Shown: piece by piece, positions 49,090 to 58,021 of the stretch
How positions within the stretch are numbered: the first letter of the stretch is position 1
Layout of the letters: each line of letters begins with the position of its first letter
NCBI GenBank assembly: GCA_002270465.1
Contig: NQOF01000008.1
Coordinates: 186,001-250,000 of the forward strand
Length of the DNA: 64,000 nucleotides
From: Blautia hominis
GTDB lineage: Bacteria; Bacillota; Clostridia; Lachnospirales; Lachnospiraceae
Reading direction: 5' to 3'
Made by a program: the position numbers and the translations under genes
The notes under the pieces: generated by a model
Told to the model about the DNA's origin: nothing
The model's input: only the letters and a program-made list of their open reading frames with translations
Databases searched by the model: none

Positions 49090-49578
49090 ATGAAAGCAAA
49101 CGGAACAGTTTTTAAATACGGCGACAATGTAGATACGGATGTCATCATTCCGGCAAGATATCTGAATTCTTCTGATCCGGCAGAATTGGCACAGCATTGT
49201 ATGGAAGACATTGACAAGGAATTTGTGAATAAAGTAAATAAAGGCGATATCATTGTGGCAAACAAGAACTTCGGCTGCGGTTCTTCCCGTGAACACGCAC
49301 CCATCGCTATCAAGGCAGCAGGTGTAAGCTGTGTCATTGCTGAGACATTTGCCCGAATTTTCTACCGCAACTCCATCAATATCGGTCTGCCTATCATTGA
49401 ATGTCCGGAAGCGGCACAGAATATCGAGGCAGGTGACGAAGTGGAAGTGGACTTCGACAGCGGGATCATTACCAATAAGACCAAGGGAACCAGCTTCCAA
49501 GGCCAGGCATTCCCTGAATTCATGCAGAAGATCATTAAGGCTGAAGGTCTGATCAACTATATTAACAGCCAGCAGTAA
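49090..49578 (+). CDS. leuD: 3-isopropylmalate dehydratase small subunit
   Basis: A 162-residue swivel-domain subunit: [17 protein letters not shown] at the start and the hallmark [16 protein letters not shown] (about residue 60), which contacts the substrate. GGAGGGAAGG precedes the ATG. It is co-transcribed with leuC. leuB, often next in line, is not here; a terminator follows. Confidence 0.96.
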   Translation: MKANGTVFKYGDNVDTDVIIPARYLNSSDPAELAQHCMEDIDKEFVNKVNKGDIIVANKNFGCGSSREHAPIAIKAAGVSCVIAETFARIFYRNSINIGLPIIECPEAAQNIEAGDEVEVDFDSGIITNKTKGTSFQGQAFPEFMQKIIKAEGLINYINSQQ

Positions 49579-49592
49579 GAGGCTGGTTAAAG

Positions 49593-49636
49593 AACGGTTC
49601 ATTTTGCGGAAAAAGAGCAGAATGGGCCGTTTTTTG
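49593..49636 (+). terminator. Terminator after leuD
   Basis: AACGGTTCATTTTGC (49593-49607) pairs with GCAGAATGGGCCGTT (49617-49631) using several G-U pairs, followed by T6. Confidence 0.75.
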
Positions 49637-49768
49637 TCCGCTGACGTCCTGGCTTTTTGAATGACAGACGACAGACAAGGTTCGCGCTCAGGATACTGCG
49701 GGTTTTAGTTTGACGGAAATCAGGTGTCAGGTTGTTATATTAGCGGAAATTTGATATTATTTTATATA

Positions 49769-49872
49769 GATTTATAGATTTATAGATTTATAGATTTATA
49801 GATTTATAGATTCATGGATTTATGGATTTCTAGCTTTCTAGCTTTTTAGATTTCTAGTTTTCTAGCTTTCTG
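49769..49872. repeat. 8-bp tandem repeat, 13 units
   Basis: Five perfect GATTTATA units (49769-49808) followed by eight degenerate units of the same length, drifting to GATTCATG, GATTTATG, GATTTCTA and GCTTTCTA. Total 104 bp. It lies between leuD and the Nudix gene. Perfect copies at one end and decayed ones at the other suggest ongoing slippage at the left end. The rest of 49579-49998 shows no gene. Confidence 0.9.
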
Positions 49873-49998
49873 CTGTTTGATTTCGGCAGTTCTGCATGTA
49901 TCAGGTATGGGATCTTATGAGTGAGATAAATCTCAGGGGTGCGTTTACGGGCGGCTGACAGACACATCCAAACGCTGCAGGGGAAAGGGATCACGAAT

Positions 49999-50463
49999 AT
50001 GAAAAAACAGACAAAATTTTATAATTCTCCGGATACTCCAAAACCTAATCGGCCCATACATATGGGGGCAGTAGGTATTATAAGAAATAGCGAAAAGGTG
50101 CTTCTGGAACGCCGGGCAGATTCTGAAAGATGGGCTTTCATCGGCGGCGGATTGAAGATGGAAGAATCACTGGAAGAGTGTGTACAAAGAGAAGTCAGAG
50201 AAGAGACGGGCCTGATCGCGGAAGATTTAAAACTACTGGATATATTTTCTTATCCCTACAGAATAGCAGCTTACCCTGACGGAAATATTGTGCGTATTAT
50301 CACAGCGGTATATGAGGTTTTCGTAAAGGATTTAAAGGAGTTGAAATGCAGTGAAGAGTCCAGAGAACTGCGCTTTTTTGGAAGGAATGAGTTGTCTGAT
50401 CTGACTATTGCAGAGACGCATCAGGATATTTTATTGTATTATATCAAGCATTTTAATGACTGA
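49999..50463 (+). CDS. Nudix hydrolase
   Basis: A 154-residue protein with a complete Nudix box, GGLKMEESLEECVQREVREE (about residues 53-72), matching G-x5-E-x7-REUxEE. Flanking strands (GAVGIIRNSEKVLLERR, WAFIGGG) are typical. The substrate, a nucleoside diphosphate derivative, cannot be predicted. ATG 49999 follows GGGAAAGGG. It stands alone. Confidence 0.9.
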   Translation: MKKQTKFYNSPDTPKPNRPIHMGAVGIIRNSEKVLLERRADSERWAFIGGGLKMEESLEECVQREVREETGLIAEDLKLLDIFSYPYRIAAYPDGNIVRIITAVYEVFVKDLKELKCSEESRELRFFGRNELSDLTIAETHQDILLYYIKHFND

Positions 50464-50896
50464 TTTGGTCTCGGAATGGAATTAGCTTAGCTTTTAAAGA
50501 TAGGTATTTAATTTTATCCGGTATGTGGGATTGGTAATATCAATATATTGACTGTATATGAAAAAATATGTTTCATCCGTATAATAAATATTGACAAGAC
50601 GATATAGAATGTGACATAATACCTCAAATACCAATCCCTCATAACCTTATATAAAAGTATCACAATATAATATCTCATATTATAAAACCTCACCTTAACT
50701 TAGAACTATAATTTAATAATATAGATGATTTTTGGCGCCCAAAAACTGAGCGCTTCTTTGTGATGTCATAAATTATAGAACAATAAAGCGAATACAACCG
50801 AATAAAATGATAATTTGTAGTATTTTGTAGAAATCATTACAAATCCTCATAAATGTTTTATGATAATGAATTATAACACGAAAGAGGAGGAGCTTT
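50464..50896. other. AT-rich gene-free stretch upstream of Spo0A-like gene
   Basis: No coding frame of note. It holds a possible promoter (TTGACA near 50592 with CATAAT 18 nt later), a 6+6 inverted repeat TTTTGG-CGC-CCAAAA (50730-50744), and two TTTGTAG boxes at 50814 and 50824. These could all serve the gene at 50897. Confidence 0.4.
50814..50832 (+). promoter_or_regulatory. Paired TTTGTAG boxes (0A-box-like)
   Basis: TTTGTAG occurs at 50814-50820 and again at 50824-50830, exactly 10 bp apart. The second extends to TTTGTAGAA, 8 of 9 matches to the Spo0A box TTTGTCRAA. They lie 65-83 nt before a gene for a Spo0A-type DNA-binding domain. Confidence 0.4.
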
Positions 50897-51244
50897 ATGA
50901 ACACAGAAATTGAGCTCATTAGAAAATTTAATATTACATCCCGATACAAGGGATATTATCTTTTGCCAGAGGCAATCCAGATTGCCAAAGAGAATTACGG
51001 ATGTTGTCTTAAAATAACGAAAGACATCTATCCGGTACTTGCCCAGCGGCATGGTATCCCGTATAAGAGGGTGGAGAGAAACATACGGACTGTAATTGAA
51101 AAGTGCTGGGAAAATAACCGGGCGTTTATGGAAGAGATTGCCGGAAAAGAATTGGAGATTTGCCCGAGTAATGGTCAGTTTTTTGATTTTGTAGCTTATT
51201 GGATACTCAAGAACGATGCCACTGGGAAAGATAAATTTGTATAA
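50897..51244 (+). CDS. Stand-alone Spo0A C-terminal (effector) domain protein
   Basis: A 115-residue protein covering only the DNA-binding domain of Spo0A. The match is in KGYYLLPEAIQIA (Spo0A: KGYxYLREAI), YPVLAQRHGIPYKRVERNIR (recognition helix, SRVERAIR in Spo0A) and PSNGQFFDFVAYWI (PTNSEFIAMIAD). No phosphoacceptor receiver domain precedes it, so activity is not set by phosphorylation of itself. GGAGGAG precedes the ATG. It may bind 0A-like boxes and compete with or mimic Spo0A. Confidence 0.82.
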   Translation: MNTEIELIRKFNITSRYKGYYLLPEAIQIAKENYGCCLKITKDIYPVLAQRHGIPYKRVERNIRTVIEKCWENNRAFMEEIAGKELEICPSNGQFFDFVAYWILKNDATGKDKFV

Positions 51245-51993
51245 ACTGATTGCTCAGGTGTCAGTATAATGTGTTATTCCCCCGCTTCCATCAGTCAGAA
51301 ATATAGACATTGGGCGGGGGATGCTTGTATCAGGAGATGAGCTGCACCCGGATAAGGAATGGTCGTAATTATGAGATTCTAGACAAACAGAGTATAGGGG
51401 CATGAGTATATATTTGTAGAGAAGCAAAATAATAATATGCATAGTATTGCTGTTATATCGCTTGTTGTTGCGTAATGATTACCATAATTGCTATCTGTTA
51501 TAAAGAAATTATAGCAATCGGATTAAGATGCAGGGGGCCTGATGTGGAAACAATTGAAATTCTAAGATAAAAAATCAGAATGAAGATAAAATGGAAATAG
51601 TCATGATGAATATGCATTTTACAATGTTTAATGAGCAGATAAGAAATTGTAAAAAATGTAAAATATTAACAAAAATACTTGAATAATATGGAATATAGTG
51701 TTAATATTATTACATAAAAAGTGAGCTATTACAAAAACGAAATAATTGTAATCTGTTATAATACGATCATTTTAAAAAATTGCGTTCAGATAACATACAT
51801 GCTCAGTGAAAGGCAGGGGATAAAGGCACTAGCTACAGAATAGGGATCAGAGGTAAAAAGATAAGAGTATTATTTTATATAGTTTAAAATGGTTTTATTT
51901 AACATTAAGAGGGATAAAAAGACAGTGAAAGGAGAGTGAAAGAAAGTAAGGAACGTATATTTTTCAATAATAATAGAGAGAGAGGGTGATTTG
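51245..51993. other. AT-rich gene-free stretch of 750 nt
   Basis: No convincing gene. Visible structure: an 8-bp perfect inverted repeat ATTGCTAT / ATAGCAAT (51487-51518), and several TATAAT-like boxes (one near 51757) without good -35 partners. A 31-codon frame at 51591 has no ribosome site. Low GC suggests acquired or non-coding DNA. Confidence 0.4.
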
Positions 51994-52359
51994 ATGGGAA
52001 ACAGTGACAACTTTAGAAAAGGTGTAATGGAGTTATTGCTTCTTAAAATCATATCTGAAGGAGATTGCTATGGTTACCAGATTTCCCAGACTATGAAGAA
52101 GTTATCTGATGGAGTGATAGTAGTGGCTGAAGGGTCTATGTATACTGCGCTTAATAAATTAGAAAAGAAAGGATGTGTATCCGACTATAGACGCAGGGTG
52201 GGAGACCGTCCGGAACGCATATATTATCATTTAGAGGATGCGGGTAAGGAAGAATTGAATAGATTGTTGATGGATTATGCTGAATTTGCAGAGGCGGTAA
52301 AGGTTGTCTTGGCTTATACAGGTGAAGAAAAAAAATTGGAGCAAAGGGATATTATTTAA
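51994..52359 (+). CDS. PadR-family regulator
   Basis: A 121-residue winged-helix repressor. It has the PadR pattern: KGVMELLLLKIISEGDCYGYQI, AEGSMYTALNKLEKKGCVSDYR (outlined) and RIYYHLEDAGKEEL. GAGAGGG precedes ATG 51994. It ends 1 nt before a DUF6120-like membrane protein gene and probably controls that gene and the secreted protein gene after it. Confidence 0.9.
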   Translation: MGNSDNFRKGVMELLLLKIISEGDCYGYQISQTMKKLSDGVIVVAEGSMYTALNKLEKKGCVSDYRRRVGDRPERIYYHLEDAGKEELNRLLMDYAEFAEAVKVVLAYTGEEKKLEQRDII

Positions 52360-52360
52360 T

Positions 52361-52768
52361 ATGGCGTCATTACAAAGGAATAATTGTGCGCAAAAGTACT
52401 ATAAAATATTACGAGAATTATTTTTGAATATCAATTATATGGACGGAAAATTTTTGAAGGATTTTAGGTTTAATTTGTTTCAATACGTCAAAGAACATCC
52501 GGGATGTACATACGAGGGATTGATTGAAGAGTTTGGATCACCAGAAGAGACCTTTTGCGAGTATGTTGGATCAAAAGATGAAGATTATCTTATATCCTGT
52601 ATTAATAAAAAACATTTCAGGGGTTGGATGAAAGTTGGGATAATAGTTGCTTGCATTTGCAGTTGTCTTATTTGGGGCTTGTTTTATTATAGAATATATA
52701 AAGAGAGTACAAACGCTACAATTAACAAAAAAATAATTTTTGTCGAGGAGGAAAATATTAATGAGTAA
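52361..52768 (+). CDS. DUF6120-like single-span membrane protein
   Basis: A 135-residue protein. Residues 1-80 are helical and charged (AQKYYKILRELFLNINYMDG; EEFGSPEETFCEYV), and one membrane helix spans about 84-105, leaving a short outer tail. This is the pattern of DUF1700/DUF6120-type proteins commonly paired with PadR regulators; the function is unknown. ATG 52361 follows the PadR stop directly. Its last codons overlap the leader and ribosome site of the next gene. Confidence 0.7.
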   Translation: MASLQRNNCAQKYYKILRELFLNINYMDGKFLKDFRFNLFQYVKEHPGCTYEGLIEEFGSPEETFCEYVGSKDEDYLISCINKKHFRGWMKVGIIVACICSCLIWGLFYYRIYKESTNATINKKIIFVEEENINE

Positions 52769-53234
52769 AATTAAAAAGGTTTTAGGAATTATGCTAGGTG
52801 TAATGTTGCTTTGTTCACAAGCACTTTTGGTTTCCGCAGCACCCGTGGATACTGTTAACGTGGAAAGACAGTATTTAGAAAATGGTGATTATATAGAAAC
52901 CGTCATTTCTGAATATCCAATTGCATCATATGCTAGTAATTCAAAATCAGGTTCAAAAACATCGACATATTATAATAGCGATGATGTTGCTTTATGGTAT
53001 GTAAAAGTAACAGGATCGTTTACATACACAGGCAGTAGTGTGAGGTGTACTGGTGCTTCTGTATCTGCAGATTCTTATAGTAGTTATTGGGGGATTTCTA
53101 ATCGTTCTTCAAGCTATAGCGGTAATATTGCAACAGCCAAAGCGACAGGGACACATTATTTTGGAAATGCAGTTGTTGAAAGAGTAAATGAGACTGTCAA
53201 TCTTTCTTGCAGTGTTAATGGTTCTTTATATTAG
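52761..53234 (+). CDS. Small secreted Ser/Thr/Tyr-rich protein
   Basis: A 157-residue protein with a clear signal peptide (positively charged start, hydrophobic core LGIMLGVMLLCSQALL, cleavage after VSAA). The mature 130 residues are rich in Ser, Thr, Tyr and Gly, with two Cys, and look all-beta. I do not recognise the family. GAGGAGG lies 9 nt before ATG 52761, which overlaps the membrane-protein gene by 8 nt. As third gene under PadR control it may be the effector of this small unit. Confidence 0.75.
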   Translation: MSKIKKVLGIMLGVMLLCSQALLVSAAPVDTVNVERQYLENGDYIETVISEYPIASYASNSKSGSKTSTYYNSDDVALWYVKVTGSFTYTGSSVRCTGASVSADSYSSYWGISNRSSSYSGNIATAKATGTHYFGNAVVERVNETVNLSCSVNGSLY

Positions 53235-53247
53235 AACAGATAAAGAG

Positions 53248-53287
53248 ATAGGGTAGTTGAGAAAATTCTCAACTACCCTATTATTAT
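53248..53287 (+). terminator. Terminator of the PadR unit
   Basis: ATAGGGTAGTTGAGA (53248-53262) pairs perfectly with TCTCAACTACCCTAT (53267-53281) around AAAT, followed by TATTAT. It may act both ways, though the T-run is broken. Confidence 0.75.
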
Positions 53288-53458
53288 ATTCAGTCTACCG
53301 GGGAAATCATAGGATTATTCCTGCGTCTGAAGAAAATTGAATGGCGGTAATTATTGTCACACAAAGTTCTTTAGTAGCTGCGTGCTGCCAGCGAATCATC
53401 CGGTTACAGGGTGGGAAGCTTACAGGAGAAGCCAGGTAAGCTATTCGTTCGTTAGTAG

Positions 53459-54109
53459 TTAAAAGTTAACCGGAATATAAAATTCGGGCAATCCCGTAGA
53501 ATAAGGCGCTATATCATACTGCTGATAATAGATGACTATCATTCCTGGCTGTATATAAAAACTATTCACGTTAAAGGTATCTTGCAGAAGCGCTCTATAA
53601 TCTTCAAAATATATACCTGGATTTGCTTTTAGTCTTTCTGCGACCTGTTCCTCCATAGATTTTTGAAGCTGATACAAGGAGACGGGGGTAAGAGGATAGA
53701 AGTCTGTGAGACGTAATGATTTTCCTGTGTTAAAGTCCCAGGTGTCGGAAGTGCGTATTGTTTGGCCGTGCGCCCCGCCCGCATAGGTATATGTATCCAT
53801 ATATAAACTGACGATGCATCCTGCATTATAAGTGATCTGATAAACAACATCAAGAGTGTAAATGGGAAATGGCCGGGGGCTTTGGGGGTATTCTGCGTCT
53901 GCTGCTGCCTGTGTGTAGAGCACTTTCCTGCCGTATTCTTCGGTCTTCTGTGCCAGTTGGGTATAATGTTGGTTTATGGATTCACTGGCATCATCACTGC
54001 ATGTTGTGGTAAAGGAAGGATAATTGATCTTATATGTGAATACCGGTATCTCTTTATAGTACATGGTATCGGTTAAGGTATTTGTAGTGATTGTCTGCAT
54101 CGTGATCAC
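53459..54109 (-). CDS. DUF3298/DUF4163-type protein without signal peptide
   Basis: A 216-residue protein with a DUF4163-like N-terminal part (FTYKINYPSFTTT) and DUF3298 (RsiV-type) C-terminal part (TYAGGAHGQTIRTSDTWDFN, LTDFYPL, FYIQPGMIVIYYQQYDIAPY outlined). In RsiV this region binds lysozyme; relatives are exported. Here no signal peptide or membrane helix is visible at the N-terminus, so the location is unclear. It overlaps the TspO stop by 4 nt, so the two are co-transcribed. Confidence 0.75.
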   Translation of the reverse strand: MITMQTITTNTLTDTMYYKEIPVFTYKINYPSFTTTCSDDASESINQHYTQLAQKTEEYGRKVLYTQAAADAEYPQSPRPFPIYTLDVVYQITYNAGCIVSLYMDTYTYAGGAHGQTIRTSDTWDFNTGKSLRLTDFYPLTPVSLYQLQKSMEEQVAERLKANPGIYFEDYRALLQDTFNVNSFYIQPGMIVIYYQQYDIAPYSTGLPEFYIPVNF

Positions 54110-54600
54110 CCCGCTGATTTATTCATAATATATATCATAAAATTTAGATATGCCGCAAATATACACCAGACAAAATAAGGTATTTGTAAATAGGCAGCAG
54201 CAGGGCTGATCTTATAGAACTGATAAACCATAACAGCAATAAGTATGATCAACACCAGCAGCCATAAAAAAGCAAAGAAGTATTGTGATAAGCCAAAGAA
54301 AATGATGCTCCAGAAGAAGTTAAAAAGCAATTGTATGGCATATGTTTTAAGGGCACTGGATTTACCCGATGAATTTGATTCATAAACGATATAGGAAGAT
54401 ATGCCCATCAAAATATAAAGTATTGTCCATACAATAGGAAAAATAAAAGTCGGAGGACTTAGTGCGGGCTTATTTATCAAAAAATACATAGACCTGTTTC
54501 CGCTGATCAGTGTGGACAAAGACCCAATGGCGAGTGGAAGAAGAATGGAAATCACCAAAGCGCTTCTGTTATTTTTGTTCATGTCCGTAATGTACCCCAT
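54106..54600 (-). CDS. tspO: TspO/MBR-family membrane protein
   Basis: A 164-residue protein with five membrane helices. Marks: NKPALSPPTFIFPIVWTILY (family PPxWxFxxVWxxLY), SYIVY, and QLLFNFFWSIIFFGL. TspO proteins bind porphyrins and other ligands and take part in stress responses. The start is unsure: ATG 54600 has no clear site; ATG 54582 (MNKNNRS) follows GGGGT at 12 nt. Confidence 0.9.
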   Translation of the reverse strand: MGYITDMNKNNRSALVISILLPLAIGSLSTLISGNRSMYFLINKPALSPPTFIFPIVWTILYILMGISSYIVYESNSSGKSSALKTYAIQLLFNFFWSIIFFGLSQYFFAFLWLLVLIILIAVMVYQFYKISPAAAYLQIPYFVWCIFAAYLNFMIYIMNKSAG

Positions 54601-54660
54601 ATACCGGCAATTACTTAATACTATGCAGTTTTTTGACCACTTATGAGAACTGTTTGAGCG

Positions 54661-54840
54661 CTAATCCGTTTTCTTTATTTTATCACTGCAGCAGATTTCT
54701 TTGTGGACAAGGATTGTGTCCAGTGTATCGCCAAGCTGAGAAAAAACAGCAGCCATAATAGCTAATTCCTCCTCCGTGCAGTTGCTGGAAAGAGCACAGG
54801 CTACGGAAGATACAAAAGCTACAAGTTCACAGGAATTCAT
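54661..54840 (-). CDS. Small DUF6774-like protein
   Basis: A 59-residue protein beginning MNSCELVAFVSSVACAL, with EEELAIMAAVFSQLGDTLDT following and a Cys pair near the end (ICCSD). This matches the small DUF6774-type proteins of Lachnospiraceae as I recall them; no function is known. AGAGGTG lies 6 nt before the start codon at 54838-54840. The longer upstream frame lacks a site. Confidence 0.65.
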   Translation of the reverse strand: MNSCELVAFVSSVACALSSNCTEEELAIMAAVFSQLGDTLDTILVHKEICCSDKIKKTD

Positions 54841-54932
54841 ATTTATCACCTCTGGTTTATTATTATGCAGGAACCACTGTAAGGTGTTAAATCTAAATCT
54901 TCCTTTGATGACCATCAGGACCGCTGTACGCT

Positions 54933-56369
54933 CTATTCAAACCGGTAGGAGAGAATCAAGTGCAGACGGATCTCCTCATTGTCCAGGTCAATGCCTGTCA
55001 GTTCTTCGATGCGTTTCAGCCTGTATAGAAGGGAATTTCTGTGGATATACAGACGGGCTGCGGTTTTTACATAATTGCGTTCACAGTTCAGATATTCTTT
55101 CAGGGTACTTTTGAGTTCTGTATGGTTTTTGCAGTCATATCGGCCCAGCACCGATAGCGCGGGATGGGAAATGGTTACATGGGCATGATTCCGTATCAGT
55201 TCCATTGCATAGGAGACAGCACAGGATTCAAAGGCATTGATGCAGCCGGGGGTTTTATCGCCATAGGCAGCAGATATTTCAGCCATTTTGAAATATTCCT
55301 GAAGGCTCAGTATATCTGTGAAATCAGGACTTGTTCCGCAGTAAGTTTTTGTCTGGAGCATAAAATCTTTCAGTTTTAGCAGAAAATCCTGGTACAGAAC
55401 GATTTTTCTGTTTACGATTAATGCTGTTTTGTTCTGCCAGCAAATGGCGAAACACCCGTCAGCAAGGCGTTCCAGTTTATGATGAAAAAAATCCTGCATA
55501 TTGGCACCTGTATGGGAGCTATTTAAGATGTATATCTGCTTTTCGTCTTCAGGGTACCAGCCGATAGAACGAAGCCGGGTATCCTGTTGTCTTTTATCTT
55601 TCTCCTCACCGGAAAGTATTTTCTGAAAAATGTCAGTATATGATAAAAGCTGGAGCCGGTCTTCATGCATATCTGACCAGTATTCTATAATATTCCCCAG
55701 TTCATCCAGCAAATGTCTTGTCCCTTCTGTCACAGGATGTTTGTCCAGGATCACCAGAACCCAGCCGATGTGATGGTTTCTGGAAAAAAGATTTCTGCAG
55801 ATGCAGGGCACACCTAATTCACAATAATCCATTATGTAGGAATGGGGATTTTTCTCGCGGATCCGGGGATCGCTGTTGACTGCCAGAATGGTTTTCAGAG
55901 GCATGATTCCGGTCTGTTTCATGGCATCTATATTTTTGTTTGGCAGGCCGCTTTCCAAATCTGTATAGGCAATAGCCAGATAACCGGGATCCGTGATGAT
56001 CAGCTTCTGGCCGAAAATCTCATAGCTGGATGCAAGCAGATCATCCAGGGATGCCCCGTTTCGGACCATTTCTCTCAGTCTGTCCGACCAACTGTTGTAG
56101 TAGTCAAAAGCGTCCAGAATTTCATTGAAAATCTGTTCCGTGTCCTCAGTATCTAAAAGTATCATGTCATGCCCCTGGACACAGATGACCTGACTGCTGT
56201 TTCCGTCCACAAAATTTTTCATGGCTCCCATATAGACATCCATAGATTCCATTCTCACATTTTCTGAGAGCAGGCGGACATTTCTCAGGGTACGTCTGCC
56301 ATCTTTAACCTTAATCTGGGGATTGTATTTTTTCAGCCAGTCGGCCAGTATCCACATGGACAGTTTCAT
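54933..56369 (-). CDS. PucR/CdaR-type transcriptional regulator
   Basis: A 478-residue regulator. The C-terminal 60 residues hold the PucR-type HTH (LKEYLNCERNYVKTAARLYIHRNSLLYRLKRIEELTG in outline). The N-terminal 250 residues contain a PucR-like sensor and GAF-like region. AGGAGGTG precedes the start codon at 56367-56369. It is divergent from the URO-D family gene (157 nt apart) and is its likely regulator. Confidence 0.87.
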   Translation of the reverse strand: MKLSMWILADWLKKYNPQIKVKDGRRTLRNVRLLSENVRMESMDVYMGAMKNFVDGNSSQVICVQGHDMILLDTEDTEQIFNEILDAFDYYNSWSDRLREMVRNGASLDDLLASSYEIFGQKLIITDPGYLAIAYTDLESGLPNKNIDAMKQTGIMPLKTILAVNSDPRIREKNPHSYIMDYCELGVPCICRNLFSRNHHIGWVLVILDKHPVTEGTRHLLDELGNIIEYWSDMHEDRLQLLSYTDIFQKILSGEEKDKRQQDTRLRSIGWYPEDEKQIYILNSSHTGANMQDFFHHKLERLADGCFAICWQNKTALIVNRKIVLYQDFLLKLKDFMLQTKTYCGTSPDFTDILSLQEYFKMAEISAAYGDKTPGCINAFESCAVSYAMELIRNHAHVTISHPALSVLGRYDCKNHTELKSTLKEYLNCERNYVKTAARLYIHRNSLLYRLKRIEELTGIDLDNEEIRLHLILSYRFE

Positions 56370-56525
56370 TGCGGCACCTCCTGATTTTTTCTTTGTACTT
56401 TTCGTACAAATCATAAAAGACTTTTTCATCCTTCATTTTAGCACATCATACATAGCTTGTATTGCAGAAAATACATATAATGAAGAAGAAATTAGTAAAT
56501 GGTTTTTGATATGGGAGGTTTTATT

Positions 56526-57557
56526 ATGACAAAGAGAGAGAACTGCCTTTTGGCATATCAACACAAGACACCGGCTTATATTCCCTGCTTTTTTACAGAT
56601 ATCGCTTTGATTCAGGCCTGTCCTCAGATGGAGAGGTATACGGGCCTTTCACAGGGGGAAGATTATTGGGGATGCCACTGGACCTATGAAGACAATATCC
56701 ATGCCTGCCTTCCAACACCGGGCAAGTATTTTTTTACAGATATAGCAGACTGGAAGGATCACATGAAGTTCCCGGATCTGGAAGCTATTGACTGGGAAAA
56801 ACAGGCGGATATTGATGTTCACTCTGACATACTGGCGTTTGCTATGGGTTACGGCCTGCATCCCAGAGCGGATGGAAAGTCCATATATGATGATGACAAG
56901 GCGAGGGTGTGTATGGTTATAAACGGTATGTTTGAGCGTATGCACGCGTGTATGGGATTTGAAAATGCGCTGATGGAACTGATTGAGGATCCTGATTCCT
57001 GCAAAGATTTTTTCCATGCTATGGCAGACTGGAAGATAGAATACTTTAAGAAAATAGGAAAATATTATGATATAGATATTCTGAATGCACATGATGACTA
57101 TGGCAGTAATGACCGTATGTTCATGTCCCCGGTTCTATGGCGCAGTCTGATCAAACCGGAACTGGCAAGGATAGTGGAGGCCTGTCACAACGCGGGAATG
57201 CTCTATCAGCACCACAGTTGCGGCTTTATTGAGCCGATAGTTCCCGATTTGGTGGAAATTGGCTGTGACGCTATTGATACCTTTCAGGCATGTAATAAAA
57301 ATACACCGGAACTAAAGAGGAAATACGGAGATAAAATAACATTTTGCGGCGGTTTTGACAACATGAATGTTCTGGACGTGCCGGGCGTTTCCCCGGAAGC
57401 TGTTAAAAAGGAATACCGCCGAGTGATTGATTCCCTGGCACCCGGCGGGAGTTATGTGATTTACCCCATTGGCGGGACATTTGAGTTCGTAGAGCCATTT
57501 TTGGAGGAGCATTTTTCCTACGGGATGCAGTTTTATACAAATCCCCAAAACCGATAA
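56526..57557 (+). CDS. URO-D family protein (uroporphyrinogen decarboxylase / methyltransferase fold)
   Basis: A 343-residue TIM-barrel protein. Family features: a typical start MTKRENCLLAYQHKTPAYIP, DDYGSNDRMFMSPVLWRSLI (outlined), HHSCGFIEPIVPDLVEIGCDAI and the C-terminal YVIYPIGGTFEFVEP. It is a single-gene unit away from haem genes, so a corrinoid-linked methyltransferase or demethylation role is more likely than haem synthesis. GGAGG precedes ATG 56526. PucR-type control from the divergent gene is inferred. Confidence 0.82.
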   Translation: MTKRENCLLAYQHKTPAYIPCFFTDIALIQACPQMERYTGLSQGEDYWGCHWTYEDNIHACLPTPGKYFFTDIADWKDHMKFPDLEAIDWEKQADIDVHSDILAFAMGYGLHPRADGKSIYDDDKARVCMVINGMFERMHACMGFENALMELIEDPDSCKDFFHAMADWKIEYFKKIGKYYDIDILNAHDDYGSNDRMFMSPVLWRSLIKPELARIVEACHNAGMLYQHHSCGFIEPIVPDLVEIGCDAIDTFQACNKNTPELKRKYGDKITFCGGFDNMNVLDVPGVSPEAVKKEYRRVIDSLAPGGSYVIYPIGGTFEFVEPFLEEHFSYGMQFYTNPQNR

Positions 57558-57568
57558 AGGAACGAAGA

Positions 57569-57604
57569 AATCAAGGGCGGGCAAGCTGCTGCCCTTGATT
57601 TTAT
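57569..57604 (+). terminator. Terminator after URO-D family gene
   Basis: AATCAAGGGC (57569-57578) pairs with GCCCTTGATT (57591-57600), then TTT. Confidence 0.75.
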
Positions 57605-57722
57605 GCTGGACATATACAAACTGATTTATGATAGGCGCCTTCAGACAGCTTTAAAGAAACAGGTAGAGCACAAAAAATGCTGGATGACCGCATAACTGCG
57701 ACCTCCAGCATTCACATTTTAA

Positions 57723-57796
57723 TCGGGGCAACAGGATTTGAACCTGCGACCTCACGGCCCCCAGCCGTGCGCGCTACCAAGCTACGCCATACCCCG
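57723..57796 (-). tRNA. tRNA-Pro(GGG)
   Basis: On the minus strand: acceptor CGGGGTA / TGCCCCG, D-arm GCGTAGCTTGGTAGCGC, anticodon stem CACGG / CCGTG with loop CTGGGGG (anticodon GGG), variable AGGTC, T-arm GCAGG TTCAAAT CCTGT, discriminator A. All stems pair. CCA is not encoded. Confidence 0.95.
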
Positions 57797-58021
57797 TAAC
57801 GATTATTAATTATAACAGAATTTTTGGAAAATGCAAGAAAAAATAGAAAAAAAGTTTAATTTTTTTTATTCACATAGTATTTAAGGGAAAAACCGCACAT
57901 TTTGCCCGGGCTTTCTGAGCCGTTACAGAACAGTTACCCCTGCAGTTTCCTGGACAAAGGACCGCAGATTCCCCATCTGCAGTCCTCCAATCTGGATAAT
58001 ACAAAAATACGGATAACCATC

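Noticed and set aside
49769-49872. CRISPR array
   Set aside because: Units are 8 bp and directly adjacent without spacers. No cas genes are present.
51591-51686. 31-codon frame with a CKKCK motif
   Set aside because: No ribosome binding site, very AT-rich surroundings and no family; chance is the simplest explanation.
56526-57557. Calling the URO-D protein HemE
   Set aside because: No haem genes are nearby, and it resembles the wider methyltransferase-like family more than true uroporphyrinogen decarboxylase.
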